Source: Algoriphagus sp.
GTDB lineage: Bacteria > Bacteroidota > Bacteroidia > Cytophagales > Cyclobacteriaceae
DNA length: 33,080 nt
Direction of reading: 5' to 3'
Assembly (NCBI GenBank): GCA_023653075.1
Contig: JAMNXQ010000022.1
Coordinates: 1 to 33,080, forward strand
Part shown: positions 8,261 to 15,877 of the stretch, one piece after another
How the letters are laid out: the number at the start of each line of letters is the position of its first letter
Position numbering within the stretch: position 1 is the first letter of the stretch
The notes under the pieces: generated by a model
Told to the model about the DNA's origin: nothing
What the model saw: only the letters and a program-made list of their open reading frames with translations
Databases searched by the model: none
Translations under genes and position numbers: made by a program

Positions 8261-8491
8261 ATGGCAACTTTCTTCATCACACTAGGTTTCATCGCCCTTT
8301 TCTTCGTTTTGATGTCCGTAAGGCTGATTTTTCTAAAAAATGGAGAGTTCAAAGGGACCTGTGCATCACAAAGTCCTTTCCTCAACAAGGAGGGGATCAC
8401 CTGCAACCTCTGTGGGAAAACCGTAGATGCTACAAGCAACTGCGCCAACCCGGACAATGAGGTGGACAAGGTGATGGCCAAATTCAAGTAA
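8261..8491 (+). CDS. Small Cys-rich membrane protein
   Basis: This 76-aa protein has one N-terminal membrane helix (about residues 4-26, FITLGFIALFFVLMSVRLIF) followed by FKGTCASQSPFLNKEG and CNLCGK, with one more Cys near the end. Small proteins with one TM helix, FKGTCAS and a CxxCGK pair occur widely in Bacteroidota and are annotated only as membrane or secreted protein; the Cys arrangement suggests metal binding or a redox role, which is inference. It is preceded by a perfect -7 box, is divergent from mazG, and lies 47 bases upstream of glmM on the same strand, so the two may share a transcript. Confidence 0.8.
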   Translation: MATFFITLGFIALFFVLMSVRLIFLKNGEFKGTCASQSPFLNKEGITCNLCGKTVDATSNCANPDNEVDKVMAKFK

Positions 8492-8538
8492 TCTTTTCTC
8501 GCGTAGCCAACTATTTTTAACATACAAAACTATTATTC

Positions 8539-9933
8539 GTGTCACTAATTAAATCAATCTCTGGTATACGAGGCACTATCGGCGGCAAGCCAGGCGAAGG
8601 CCTCACCCCCATTGATGTGGTCAAATTTACCGCTGCTTATGGTGCTTGGGTACTCGAGCAAACCGGCAACCCCAAGGTAGTCATCGGCAGAGATGCACGC
8701 CTTTCTGGGGACATGGTTTCCCGATTGGTAGCTGCCACCCTTCAAGGCTTGGGCATTTCGGTCATCGACCTAGGCCTCAGCACTACCCCCACGGTAGAGT
8801 TTGCAGTACCAAGAGAAAATGCCGGCGGAGGCATCATCCTCACCGCGAGCCATAACCCTGCCCAGTGGAATGCCCTCAAACTACTCAATGCAGTAGGTGA
8901 ATTTATTTCAGATGCAGAAGGCAAAGCCATTTTGGCCAAAGCCGAAACAGAGGACTTTACCTTTGCTGAAGTACGCAAACTTGGAAAATACACCGAAATC
9001 ACGGACTACATGGACCGACACATCCAGCATGTGCTCGACCTAGAGCTCGTCGATGTCGCGGCTATCAAAGCCCGTAACTTCAAGGTGGTCGTGGATGCAG
9101 TCAACTCCACCGGAGGCATTGTGGTTCCTAAACTTTTACGCGCACTGGGCGTCAGTGAAGTGGAGGAAATGTTCTGTACCCCTGACGGCAACTTCCCCCA
9201 CAATCCAGAGCCGCTCCCTGAAAACCTACGTGACATTGCCAATAAACTTGAAAAAGGACATTACGACCTCGGTATCGTCGTCGATCCAGATGTAGACCGC
9301 TTGGCGCTTGTCAATGAGGACGGGTCCATGTTTGGCGAAGAATACACCCTGGTAGCTGTCGCTGACTACGTACTTTCTCAGACCCCTGGCAATACCGTGT
9401 CCAACCTTTCTTCTACACGAGCGCTACGCGATGTGACCGAAAAGCGAGGCGGAAACTACACGGCATCTGCGGTGGGTGAAGTCAATGTGGTCAACCAGAT
9501 GAAGGCCGTGCAGGCAGTCATCGGTGGAGAAGGCAATGGAGGCATCATCTATCCAACTTCCCATTATGGACGAGATGCTTTGGTGGGCATTGGGTTGTTT
9601 TTGACCCACTTGGCCAAGTACGGCAAGTCCATCTCCATGCTTCGCGCTACCTACCCGAGTTATTTTATTTCCAAAAATAAGATCGAACTTACCCCCAACT
9701 TGGACGTGGATGACATCCTGCTCAAGATCAAGGCTCAATACAAAAACCATCCTATCAACGATTCCGATGGAGTGAAAATTGAATTTGAAAAGGAATGGGT
9801 GCACCTTCGAAAGTCTAATACCGAACCGATTATCCGGATTTATTCGGAGTCTGACTCTGAAGCCAAAGCGGAACACCTTGCCAAAAAAATCATCCAAGAC
9901 ATCAAAGAGGTGGTGAATGCCACCTTGAGTTAA
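8539..9933 (+). CDS. glmM: Phosphoglucosamine mutase-type phosphohexomutase
   Basis: A 464-aa alpha-D-phosphohexomutase. In the GlmM role it converts glucosamine-6-phosphate to glucosamine-1-phosphate for UDP-GlcNAc, peptidoglycan and LPS synthesis in the cytoplasm. The catalytic phosphoserine is Ser104 in TASHNPAQWNALKL, the metal loop is DPDVDR (Asp249, 251, 253), the sugar-binding loop is GGEGNGG and the phosphate-binding end is RKSNTEPIIRIY. The start is a GTG at 8539, supported because residues SLIKSISGIRGT match the conserved N-terminus directly after it. The cysteine desulfurase begins 30 bases after the stop. Phosphomannomutase or phosphoglucomutase activity cannot be excluded, as Bacteroidota enzymes of this type are often broadly annotated. 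Confidence 0.88.
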   Translation: MSLIKSISGIRGTIGGKPGEGLTPIDVVKFTAAYGAWVLEQTGNPKVVIGRDARLSGDMVSRLVAATLQGLGISVIDLGLSTTPTVEFAVPRENAGGGIILTASHNPAQWNALKLLNAVGEFISDAEGKAILAKAETEDFTFAEVRKLGKYTEITDYMDRHIQHVLDLELVDVAAIKARNFKVVVDAVNSTGGIVVPKLLRALGVSEVEEMFCTPDGNFPHNPEPLPENLRDIANKLEKGHYDLGIVVDPDVDRLALVNEDGSMFGEEYTLVAVADYVLSQTPGNTVSNLSSTRALRDVTEKRGGNYTASAVGEVNVVNQMKAVQAVIGGEGNGGIIYPTSHYGRDALVGIGLFLTHLAKYGKSISMLRATYPSYFISKNKIELTPNLDVDDILLKIKAQYKNHPINDSDGVKIEFEKEWVHLRKSNTEPIIRIYSESDSEAKAEHLAKKIIQDIKEVVNATLS

Positions 9934-9963
9934 AGCAGGTCTTACTTTGCCCAAAAGCACACT

Positions 9964-11103
9964 ATGAAGCACGTGTACCTCGATAATGCCGCCACCACAC
10001 CGATGGACGATCGCGTGATCGAGGCTATGCTTCCCTTTATGCGTGGCCACTTTGGCAATCCTTCCTCAGTACATAGCCATGGAAGAGAGGTTCGTACAGC
10101 AATCGAAAAGGCACGAAAAAAAGTAGCCGAACTCCTGCATGCCAGCCCATCGGAGATTTTCTTTACCTCCGGAGGCACGGAGGCAGACAATACTGCTCTA
10201 GTGTGTGGAGTGGAATCTCACGACATCAGCCATGCCATTACCTCTCCCTTGGAGCACCATGCAGTACTCCATACGTTGGAGATGCTCGCCAAAAAAGGCA
10301 AAATCCAACTGAGCCTTTTGGACGTGAATGATAAAGGGGAGATCAATTTGCAGCAATTGGAGTCCCTGCTCCAAGCCAATCCCAAAAGTTTGGTTTCCCT
10401 CATGCAGGGCAACAATGAGATTGGCAACCTGAATGACCTGGAGCGAATAGGAACCCTTGCGCGTACCTACGATGCCTTCTTCCACTCGGACACAGTACAG
10501 ACAATGGGGCATTATGCCCATGACTTGTCTCAGCTTCCTGTGGACGCCTTGGTGGCCGGTGCACATAAGTTTCACGGCCCCAAAGGAGTCGGATTCCTCT
10601 ACGTCCGGAAAGACAAAAAAATTCACCCTTTCATCCACGGTGGTGCGCAGGAGCGCAACATGCGAGGTGGAACAGAAAATGTAATTGGCATCATCGGGCT
10701 AGCCAAAGCGCTCGAAATTTCCCTCGAGGAGCTGGAGGCACACCGCAGTCATATCGAGAAGATTAAGGGCTACTTCGTAGAAAAACTCAAGCAGGACATC
10801 CCAGGAGTCGCCTTCAATGGCTGCTCAGCAGATTTGGATAAAAGTTTGTATACCGTACTCAACGTCAGCCTTCCTCCATCCGAGTCCAATCGGGGCATGC
10901 TCCTTTTCCACTTGGATTTAGAAGGCATTTCTGCCTCGGGAGGCTCCGCCTGCAGCTCGGGCGCTACCGTGGGATCCCATGTATTGCGAGCTCTACAGCA
11001 CCCAGCAGAACGCGACGCGGTACGCTTTTCCTTCAGCCGCTTTACGACACAAGAAGAGGTGGATTACACCTTAGGGAAGCTGAAAGCGCTTTATATCTAC
11101 TAG
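9964..11103 (+). CDS. Cysteine desulfurase (IscS/NifS type)
   Basis: A 379-aa PLP-dependent enzyme that converts L-cysteine to L-alanine and a protein-bound persulfide, feeding Fe-S cluster, thiamine or tRNA thiolation pathways. Visible features: N-terminal YLDNAATTPMDD, SGGTEADN, the PLP-stacking His99 in SPLEHHA, the Schiff-base Lys202 in HKFHGPKG, and the catalytic Cys330 in the mobile loop SGGSACSSGA. The SACSSG loop places it in class I (NifS/IscS) rather than SufS. There is no IscU or SufE gene beside it; instead it follows glmM by 30 bases and is probably cotranscribed with it. I leave the symbol empty because iscS and nifS cannot be told apart here. Confidence 0.92.
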   Translation: MKHVYLDNAATTPMDDRVIEAMLPFMRGHFGNPSSVHSHGREVRTAIEKARKKVAELLHASPSEIFFTSGGTEADNTALVCGVESHDISHAITSPLEHHAVLHTLEMLAKKGKIQLSLLDVNDKGEINLQQLESLLQANPKSLVSLMQGNNEIGNLNDLERIGTLARTYDAFFHSDTVQTMGHYAHDLSQLPVDALVAGAHKFHGPKGVGFLYVRKDKKIHPFIHGGAQERNMRGGTENVIGIIGLAKALEISLEELEAHRSHIEKIKGYFVEKLKQDIPGVAFNGCSADLDKSLYTVLNVSLPPSESNRGMLLFHLDLEGISASGGSACSSGATVGSHVLRALQHPAERDAVRFSFSRFTTQEEVDYTLGKLKALYIY

Positions 11104-11336
11104 TCGATAATCAACTACCGTTTATTTATTGTTGAATTTTTTGCCCGAGAGCAGCCTGCCCGACGCGGCGGGTAGGCCGCAAAGCAATCCGACTTTTCCC
11201 ATTTTACGCGAAAGGTTGACAAGCCTCAACAAATTCTTTGCGCCTTATGCGGCTTTGCGAGAAAAACCAAACCCTTAATCCGCTGCGGCGGACTGCGGGG
11301 CGAAATAAAAAATTAGAGAGGATATTCCCGGTCCGT
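11104..11336. repeat. Mosaic intergenic repeat with GC-rich hairpin
   Basis: This gap between converging genes holds a 9-bp hairpin, GCCTGCCCG at 11154-11162 with CGGGTAGGC at 11169-11177, of the same kind as that at 593-616. A TTTGCGCCTTATGCGGCTTT module (about 11237-11262) matches the one at 541-563. A second small GC-rich inverted word (TCCGCTGCGGCGGA) is near 11279. As it lies between convergent genes it could work as a two-way terminator, but no U-tract is adjacent. Confidence 0.55.
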
Positions 11337-12080
11337 TTATTTTCCCGGTTTATACCCCAGTGCATAGGGTGTCCAAATCTCGTAGATGGGTTGCCCTTGG
11401 GAGCTCAAGCCACTGTGGTGCCATTCTCCATCGATGACCTGGTAGTCGAAGCCAAGGCTTGCGCCCACGCGGGAATTGTCTCTCGAGAAAAAGGTGATGG
11501 TTTCCACGTATTTTCCTCCTTGAGCGCTATAAGTTCCTCCTCCTGTGCCCGAAAACTCCCGAGTTTCGGAGTTGAAGGCCACCCACTGGAATCTGCCTCC
11601 ACTGAGAATTTTGATGGTACGTCTTGCCCCAGGGGTGGAGCGTTGAATCTGATCCTCTCGTTTTCTTCCCGTAATCACCCAGTTGCGCGTAAGATCATCT
11701 TTGCTATCCGAAATTCGCTCCCAGGTTTCCACCAGAGGACCCTTGGGGGTGGTGGCTGATACCGTCAGCCGGTTGCCGGTCAGGGTTACTTCAAATGTAG
11801 TGACCATCCCTACGATTTCTGGATTGAGCGTAAAAAACTCCAAGGTTTCCTGAAGCTTGCCGGAAGTCATTGAAAATGGTCCTCCACCTGCACCTACAAA
11901 GGAGTTGTCCGCCAGATTTTTGATTCCAAAAGCAAAGTAATTGTCTTGATAGATTTTGATAAACTCTTGGCCGGTGACGTGGACTTGATTTTGGCTCACC
12001 AATTTCCAGGCCCCTTCCACCTGTTGAGCGCTGAGGGAAAAGGCAAAAAACAAAAGGGGTAGCAGGAGGAATTTTTTCAT
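11337..12080 (-). CDS. Exported protein with duplicated lipocalin-like domain
   Basis: The 247-aa product has a signal peptide (about residues 1-18, ending SLSAQ). It holds two similar halves of about 110 residues. Each contains a strand with an aromatic pair (NYFAFGIKN or RFQWVAFNS), then FVGAGGGPFS or FSGTGGGTYS, then LQETLEFF or YVETITFF, and ends in VETWERI or IYEIWTPY. This pattern matches the periplasmic lipocalin-like proteins of Bacteroidota (DUF4488-like), thought to bind small hydrophobic ligands; binding here is inference. It is divergent from the Rieske gene and converges on the cysteine desulfurase. No enzyme motif is present. Confidence 0.7.
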   Translation of the reverse strand: MKKFLLLPLLFFAFSLSAQQVEGAWKLVSQNQVHVTGQEFIKIYQDNYFAFGIKNLADNSFVGAGGGPFSMTSGKLQETLEFFTLNPEIVGMVTTFEVTLTGNRLTVSATTPKGPLVETWERISDSKDDLTRNWVITGRKREDQIQRSTPGARRTIKILSGGRFQWVAFNSETREFSGTGGGTYSAQGGKYVETITFFSRDNSRVGASLGFDYQVIDGEWHHSGLSSQGQPIYEIWTPYALGYKPGK

Positions 12081-12179
12081 AGTAGGTTAGGGAATTGGCG
12101 ATAGAAGATGGAAATTGAAAAAGATTCCACGAAAAACCAAGCACTCTTTTAGTAGCAAAAGAACCTTCCCTTTCCTCCC

Positions 12180-12503
12180 ATGCATACTTTCCAGTTTGGC
12201 AGCAGCAAAGAAGACGTACTCCAGGCCATCCCCGAACGCAAAATCAAAAAATTGACGGCAGGTGAAAAGCGCCTAGCGGTCCTGCGCATCGGGGAGCTCA
12301 TCCATGTCTTTGATGCCCAATGCCCCCATCGCGGGGCAGACTTAAGCCAGGCCAATATCAATGGGGCAGGGGAAATCATCTGCCCTCTGCACCAGTACCG
12401 CTTTGACTTGAAGACGGGAGATGTGCGGTCAGGCTATTGTACTTCGCTACCTGTGTACCGCAACGAATTGACCGAAGCAGGTCTCTGCATCTACCTCCCT
12501 TAA
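12180..12503 (+). CDS. Rieske [2Fe-2S] ferredoxin
   Basis: This 107-aa soluble protein is a complete Rieske domain. The cluster ligands are Cys48 and His50 in CPHRGADL and Cys68 and His71 in CPLHQYRF. The protein has the size of small Rieske ferredoxins, such as the electron carriers of dioxygenases or the NirD-type subunit, but no partner oxygenase or reductase gene is adjacent. It has no signal peptide, so it acts in the cytoplasm. Its TAA stop overlaps the TAA of the convergent CsaA-like gene by three to four bases. Electron transfer is firm; the partner is unknown. Confidence 0.88.
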   Translation: MHTFQFGSSKEDVLQAIPERKIKKLTAGEKRLAVLRIGELIHVFDAQCPHRGADLSQANINGAGEIICPLHQYRFDLKTGDVRSGYCTSLPVYRNELTEAGLCIYLP

Positions 12504-12838
12504 TGCAAGGGAGCACCATTGGGAACGGGCTGGTCCGCAGTGGCAATCCAGATGCCCCCTTCGGAACTAGAAAATCCCGTAATGAGCACCTCCGACATGA
12601 AGTCTGCTACCTGACGAGGGGCCAAGTTGCAGACACAAAGTACCTGCTTTCCCAGTAAGTTTTCGGGTTGGTAATGGACCGTAAGCTGGGCGGAAGATTT
12701 TTTGATTCCGAGTTCTGGACCCAGATCCACCCATACCTGATAGGCGGGTTTTCGAGCTTTTTCAAAAGGCTCCACCCGCAGAACAGTTCCTACCCGAAAG
12801 TCTATTTTTTTGAAATCTTCTAGGTCAATCGTTTGCAT
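12500..12838 (-). CDS. csaA: tRNA-binding domain protein, CsaA-like
   Basis: A 112-aa single-domain protein with the OB-fold tRNA-binding domain found in CsaA, the C-terminus of MetRS and the N-terminus of PheT. Characteristic blocks are DFKKIDFRVGTVLRVEPF, KPAYQVWVDLG, then SAQLTVHYQPENLLGKQV, CVCNLAPRQVADFMSEVLITG. Length matches CsaA (about 110 aa), described as an export-related chaperone in Bacillus; the activity in Bacteroidota is less clear. It is divergent from the 12901 gene and its stop overlaps that of the Rieske gene. Confidence 0.87.
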   Translation of the reverse strand: MQTIDLEDFKKIDFRVGTVLRVEPFEKARKPAYQVWVDLGPELGIKKSSAQLTVHYQPENLLGKQVLCVCNLAPRQVADFMSEVLITGFSSSEGGIWIATADQPVPNGAPLH

Positions 12839-12900
12839 TGCCGATATATTTTCTATTTTTAAGGACGTTTTTCGAAAGCTAACCCGTATTTCAATAAATT

Positions 12901-13257
12901 ATGTGGAACTGTTCAAGAATATTTGCTGGTAAAGTTGCCCTGCTGAGCATGGCTGCTTTCGGCTACTTGCTCCTCCCATCTGAAGCAAGGGCTCAGGAGG
13001 AAAACACGAAAAAACCCTTCGAAAAACCCATTTCAGAGGAGTCTAGCATCCTTCCGGAAGCTGGAACGGCTACTCCACTAACCGTTCAAAAGACGGCAAC
13101 AGTGAAGCCAGGCGTACCGCTACCCTTGCCTAGAAAAGAGGTACACACGACCACCCATCTCCAGGAAAGAGAATCCAAAAAGAACGAATCCCCTTCCACC
13201 TTATCCTTTAATATTTTTTTATACATCGTGGATAAATTTAAACAGGATCAGGATTAG
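12901..13257 (+). CDS. Exported or anchored hypothetical protein (118 aa)
   Basis: The protein has a hydrophobic N-terminal segment (about residues 9-26, then ARAQEE), which could be a signal peptide cleaved after ARA. A Pro, Glu, Lys and Thr-rich low-complexity middle follows, and the end is STLSFNIFLYIVDKFKQDQD. The C-terminal STLSFNIFLYIVDKFK motif looks like the conserved part, perhaps a short amphipathic or membrane-associated helix. I do not recognise a function. It is divergent from the CsaA-like gene and ends just before the first heptad repeat at 13262. Confidence 0.65.
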   Translation: MWNCSRIFAGKVALLSMAAFGYLLLPSEARAQEENTKKPFEKPISEESSILPEAGTATPLTVQKTATVKPGVPLPLPRKEVHTTTHLQERESKKNESPSTLSFNIFLYIVDKFKQDQD

Positions 13258-13261
13258 AATC

Positions 13262-13605
13262 GTCAACGGATAACGGTCCACGGTTCACAGCCCATTGAAT
13301 CGAACTTCAACCTAAATTTCCTTTGGAAACATTCAAAAAAACAGCTGTTCGCTAAGAATTAAATCAGCGTGTTTTTCTTATTCAATCAGCGTGAAAAAAG
13401 TCTTACGCAGATTCTTTGGAAAAATTCCGCAGATCAAAGGTCAAATTGTCAACGGACAACAGTCCACGGTTGACAGCCCTCTCTCTTGAACTCCAAACCT
13501 TAATTTCTTTGCTAACTGGGAAGAAAGCAGCTCTTCGCTACAAATAAAATCAGCGTATTTTTCTGATTCGATCAGCGTCAAAAAATCTCCCGCAGATTTA
13601 GTTAA
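13262..13605 (+). repeat. Family A heptad repeats, two tandem units
   Basis: This fills most of the 432-bp gap after the 118-aa gene. Unit one (13262-13447) and unit two (13448-13605) each begin with five 7-bp words (GTCAACG, then GATAACG or GACAACA), continue with a TTGAACTYCAAACC-like module and a CTTTGG module, and end in AATCAGCGTG and CGCAGAT words. The spacing between unit starts is 186 bp. The post-heptad tail is also shared with the composite elements at 1-145 and 27029-27173. Confidence 0.75.
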
Positions 13606-13689
13606 CCTCTTTCTTTTACAAAAAAACAGAGATTTACAAATAGGGGCTCATGCCTGAATCCTTTATTTTCTGTAACTTTAGTAAGTACT

Positions 13690-13884
13690 ATGAATATTTC
13701 TCCGGTCATACATAAAGCCTCCATGAAGTCATTTGACGAAAAGTTGAATGACCTTAACTATTGGCTAGCCCAGCCTGTGGTAAAAAGACTTGAAGCAGTC
13801 ACTTTTTTAGTTTCTCAATCGGTTGATTTGTCGGTTACCCGCATCGATAAGACACACGTAGTACGGAGAAAACTAAAACCATGA
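13690..13884 (+). CDS. Small antitoxin-like protein (64 aa)
   Basis: A 64-residue acidic-to-basic protein with the segment FDEKLNDLNYWLAQPVVKRL, then EAVTFLVSQS and the C-terminal RIDKTHVVRRKLKP. Bacteroidota encode many short proteins of this kind (a helical KRLEAVTFL segment followed by a DKT and basic end) directly upstream of a nucleotidyltransferase-like gene (DUF6036 type). Here a start codon overlaps its stop as ATGA, as expected for such a pair, but the second frame stops after 11 codons. The assignment to this gene pair is from memory of the pattern and is tentative. An alternative start at Met14 (MKSFDEKL) fits the family better. It lies between a plus-oriented and an inverted heptad arm. 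Confidence 0.6.
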   Translation: MNISPVIHKASMKSFDEKLNDLNYWLAQPVVKRLEAVTFLVSQSVDLSVTRIDKTHVVRRKLKP

Positions 13885-13916
13885 CCCTCCTCAAAAGTAG
13901 TGAATCCAGAAAATAA
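13881..13916 (+). pseudogene. Truncated start of a nucleotidyltransferase-like partner gene
   Basis: An ATG at 13881 overlaps the stop of the small protein by ATGA and encodes MTLLKSSESRK before TAA at 13914-13916. The start LKSSE followed by a short polar run looks like the N-terminus of the nucleotidyltransferase partners found in this gene context. The rest is missing; 22 bases later the inverted heptad arm begins. It could also be a chance ORF. Confidence 0.4.
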
Positions 13917-13938
13917 AGCTTGAAATTTAGAAAAATCA

Positions 13939-13976
13939 GCCGTCGGCTGTGGACAGTGGTCTGTTGACGATTATCC
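13939..13976 (-). repeat. Family A heptad arm in inverted orientation
   Basis: On the minus strand this reads GTCAACA, GACCACT, then GTCCACA and GCCGACG, preceded by the boundary word GGATAATC. It is the inverse of the arms at 13262 and 13448. Its GGATAATC boundary contains the last codon (GGA) and stop (TAA) of the HisA-like gene. Confidence 0.7.
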
Positions 13977-14705
13977 TTTACTCACGAAGTCTTCGAGATC
14001 CTTCAAACTGATTTTTCCTTCGTAATAGGCTCGACCAAAAACGGCTGCCTGAAGACCCAAGTCACGCAATTTTTTGAAATCATCGATGCCGCGTACCCCA
14101 CCTGAGGCGGCAATGTATAGATTGGGAAAGCGGTCCACTACTTCTTTGTACAGGTCAAAATTGGGACCTTCCATGACTCCATCACGGGTGACATCGGAGC
14201 ACTTGACATGTTTGAGCCCGCGCTCGTAAAAAAATTCAATATGTTCAAATAGGTCTAGTTCTGTTTTGGTGAGCCAGCCCTTGATCTTGATTTTGTAATC
14301 GTTCGGGTTGGTATCTGCCGCCAAGTAAATTTTTTCACGGCCATAAGAAAGAATGAATTGGGCGAAGCGCTCCGGGAATCTAGCAGCCGCAGAAGCGATG
14401 GTCACTGTTTTGGCACCAAACTCAAAGCACTTGATCACATCTCCGTCGGTGGAAATACCTCCAGTGAAGTCTACTTCTAAGTCGGTGTAGCCCGCAATGG
14501 CTTCTAGGATATTGTAATTTTTGGGCTCCCCTCTTCGAGCTCCATCCAAGTCCACCAAATGTACACGCTTGATGCCAATCCCTTCGAAGGCCTGCGCAAT
14601 CTCAAGGGGGTTGTGGGAGATGACTTCTTCGGTAGCAAAATCGCCCCGCTTAAGCCGCACACACTTGCCGTTGATCAGCCAAATGGAAGGAATAATTTCA
14701 AACAT
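13971..14705 (-). CDS. HisA-like TIM-barrel protein lacking the first catalytic Asp
   Basis: A 244-aa beta/alpha barrel of the HisA/HisF family. The sequence follows HisA: FEIIPSIWLINGKCVRLKRG, HLVDLDGARRGEP, VDFTGGIS, LAADTNPNDYKIKIKGW, KCSDVTRDGVMEGPN, and AASGGVRGIDDFKKL with both phosphate-binding Gly motifs. HisA isomerises ProFAR to PRFAR in histidine synthesis. Here the N-terminal catalytic Asp of PAIDLIDG is Trp9 (codon TGG), and the Thr of the third catalytic site is Ser in KCSD, while the middle Asp (LAADT) is kept. The gene stands alone, outside any his operon. It is therefore either a divergent HisA with altered chemistry or a paralogue with another substrate. Its Gly codon and TAA stop lie in the boundary word of a heptad repeat. 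Confidence 0.85.
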   Translation of the reverse strand: MFEIIPSIWLINGKCVRLKRGDFATEEVISHNPLEIAQAFEGIGIKRVHLVDLDGARRGEPKNYNILEAIAGYTDLEVDFTGGISTDGDVIKCFEFGAKTVTIASAAARFPERFAQFILSYGREKIYLAADTNPNDYKIKIKGWLTKTELDLFEHIEFFYERGLKHVKCSDVTRDGVMEGPNFDLYKEVVDRFPNLYIAASGGVRGIDDFKKLRDLGLQAAVFGRAYYEGKISLKDLEDFVSKG

Positions 14706-14866
14706 GGTGGTAGGATGTGGAAGAATACGCGTGAAAAATTGAACTCAGTGATTTAAATATACAATCCTCCGTGTTTTTTGAAAGCAGAAACCCCGAAAAA
14801 ATTGCAATTATTTTTACAAACCCCCTCTAAAAATGACGCCCTTTTAATAATTCGTGTCAATTTTCA

Positions 14867-15877
14867 TCAATACACTAATTTTCCAAGACGTCCTTGGCCT
14901 CCTGAAGCCCAAAGTGCTTTTCCTCCTGGCGACGCCTTGACGGCATGGTAACCCGTGGTCGAAAAAGGCTGCCAACTGTGGGCTCCATTGGAAGAGAAGT
15001 CCGAACCACCTGGACCTACTGCCACTACCCAGCCTTTGTCTTGAAGATGAGCAACTCCAGAACGGTAGCCACTAGGACCCTCGCTGGTAGAAATGGTCAC
15101 CTCCCCAAGAACGAGTAATGCATTGGCAATTCGATTTTCAGGCTTCAAATAATCCCCACCTACCAACACCAATCCTCCTTCTCCAGGTAGTGAGGTGGCG
15201 GCAAATACTCCCTGAGAAGGTTCGCCTTGGAGCATGTCTGTCAATTCGCGCACTGCCCAAGATTGGGAGGCAAACGCATACCGATGCAAACGCGACACGG
15301 CGCCGCCGGTGGCAAATACCAGTCCCTCCGAATCAGCAAGCATAGAGGAAGAACTTGCCGCAAATGCCGCTTCTCCTGACACAGCATCCGGTAGATTGGC
15401 TAGGGAATGCCAACTTCGGCCTCCATCGAGCGTCTCCAAGATCATCCACTTCCCACCAATGGGATCGCCCAAGACATAGCCACGCTGAGCATCGATAAAT
15501 TGGATTGCATCAAAAAATGCTTCGGTACCTTCCTGATGTACTTTTCCCCAAGTCTTTCCCCCATCTTCGGTTCGGTAGATTACCGCAGGTTGCCCTGCAG
15601 AAGCCACCACCGCCGTCTGGGCATCAAAGGCATGGATGGATCGAAAGTCTACCGTATCCAAACCGGCAACTTTCCCCATCTGCCAGCTCCCTCCTCCATC
15701 CTCGGTTTTCAGCCAAGTGCCCCCAGAGCCACTTGCCCAGCAGACCTGATCCGAAATGGGGGATAAGCCTCTCAAAGAGGCTTTCCCCGGAGTTTGAAAG
15801 GAGTTCCATGCTGGAACTTGGGCAAAACTTACCGTGACACAAAGGAAGGCCCCAAGTAGGAAGAGGAGCTGCTTCAT
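14867..15877 (-). CDS. Exported BNR/Asp-box beta-propeller protein
   Basis: A 336-aa protein with a signal peptide (residues 1-20, ending VSFAQ) and a beta-propeller with Asp-box repeats: TEDGGGSWQ, TEDGGKTWG, TLDGGRSWH and SSNGAHSWQ. This arrangement is shared by Ycf48/sortilin-like and sialidase-type propellers. Bacteroidota carry many such proteins annotated as oxidoreductases; a catalytic set for sialidase is not evident. Its ATG overlaps the stop of the upstream isomerase-like gene (ATGA on the minus strand), so it is translationally coupled and likely cotranscribed with the Tat enzyme cluster. A substrate-binding or assembly role at the cell surface or periplasm is inference. Confidence 0.75.
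   Translation of the reverse strand: MKQLLFLLGAFLCVTVSFAQVPAWNSFQTPGKASLRGLSPISDQVCWASGSGGTWLKTEDGGGSWQMGKVAGLDTVDFRSIHAFDAQTAVVASAGQPAVIYRTEDGGKTWGKVHQEGTEAFFDAIQFIDAQRGYVLGDPIGGKWMILETLDGGRSWHSLANLPDAVSGEAAFAASSSSMLADSEGLVFATGGAVSRLHRYAFASQSWAVRELTDMLQGEPSQGVFAATSLPGEGGLVLVGGDYLKPENRIANALLVLGEVTISTSEGPSGYRSGVAHLQDKGWVVAVGPGGSDFSSNGAHSWQPFSTTGYHAVKASPGGKALWASGGQGRLGKLVY

Noticed and set aside
8539-9933. Phosphomannomutase/phosphoglucomutase instead of GlmM
   Set aside because: Cannot be excluded, but the length and TASHNP and GGEGNGG motifs agree with the GlmM-type call used for this Bacteroidota branch; uncertainty is stated in the entry.
9424-10050. 208-codon open frame antisense to glmM
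   Set aside because: It mirrors the codon pattern of glmM, has no motif and crosses into the next gene; a shadow frame.
13971-14705. HisF (cyclase subunit)
   Set aside because: HVKCSDVTRDGVMEGPN and the N-terminal GKCVRLKRGDF follow HisA, and no HisH gene is adjacent.
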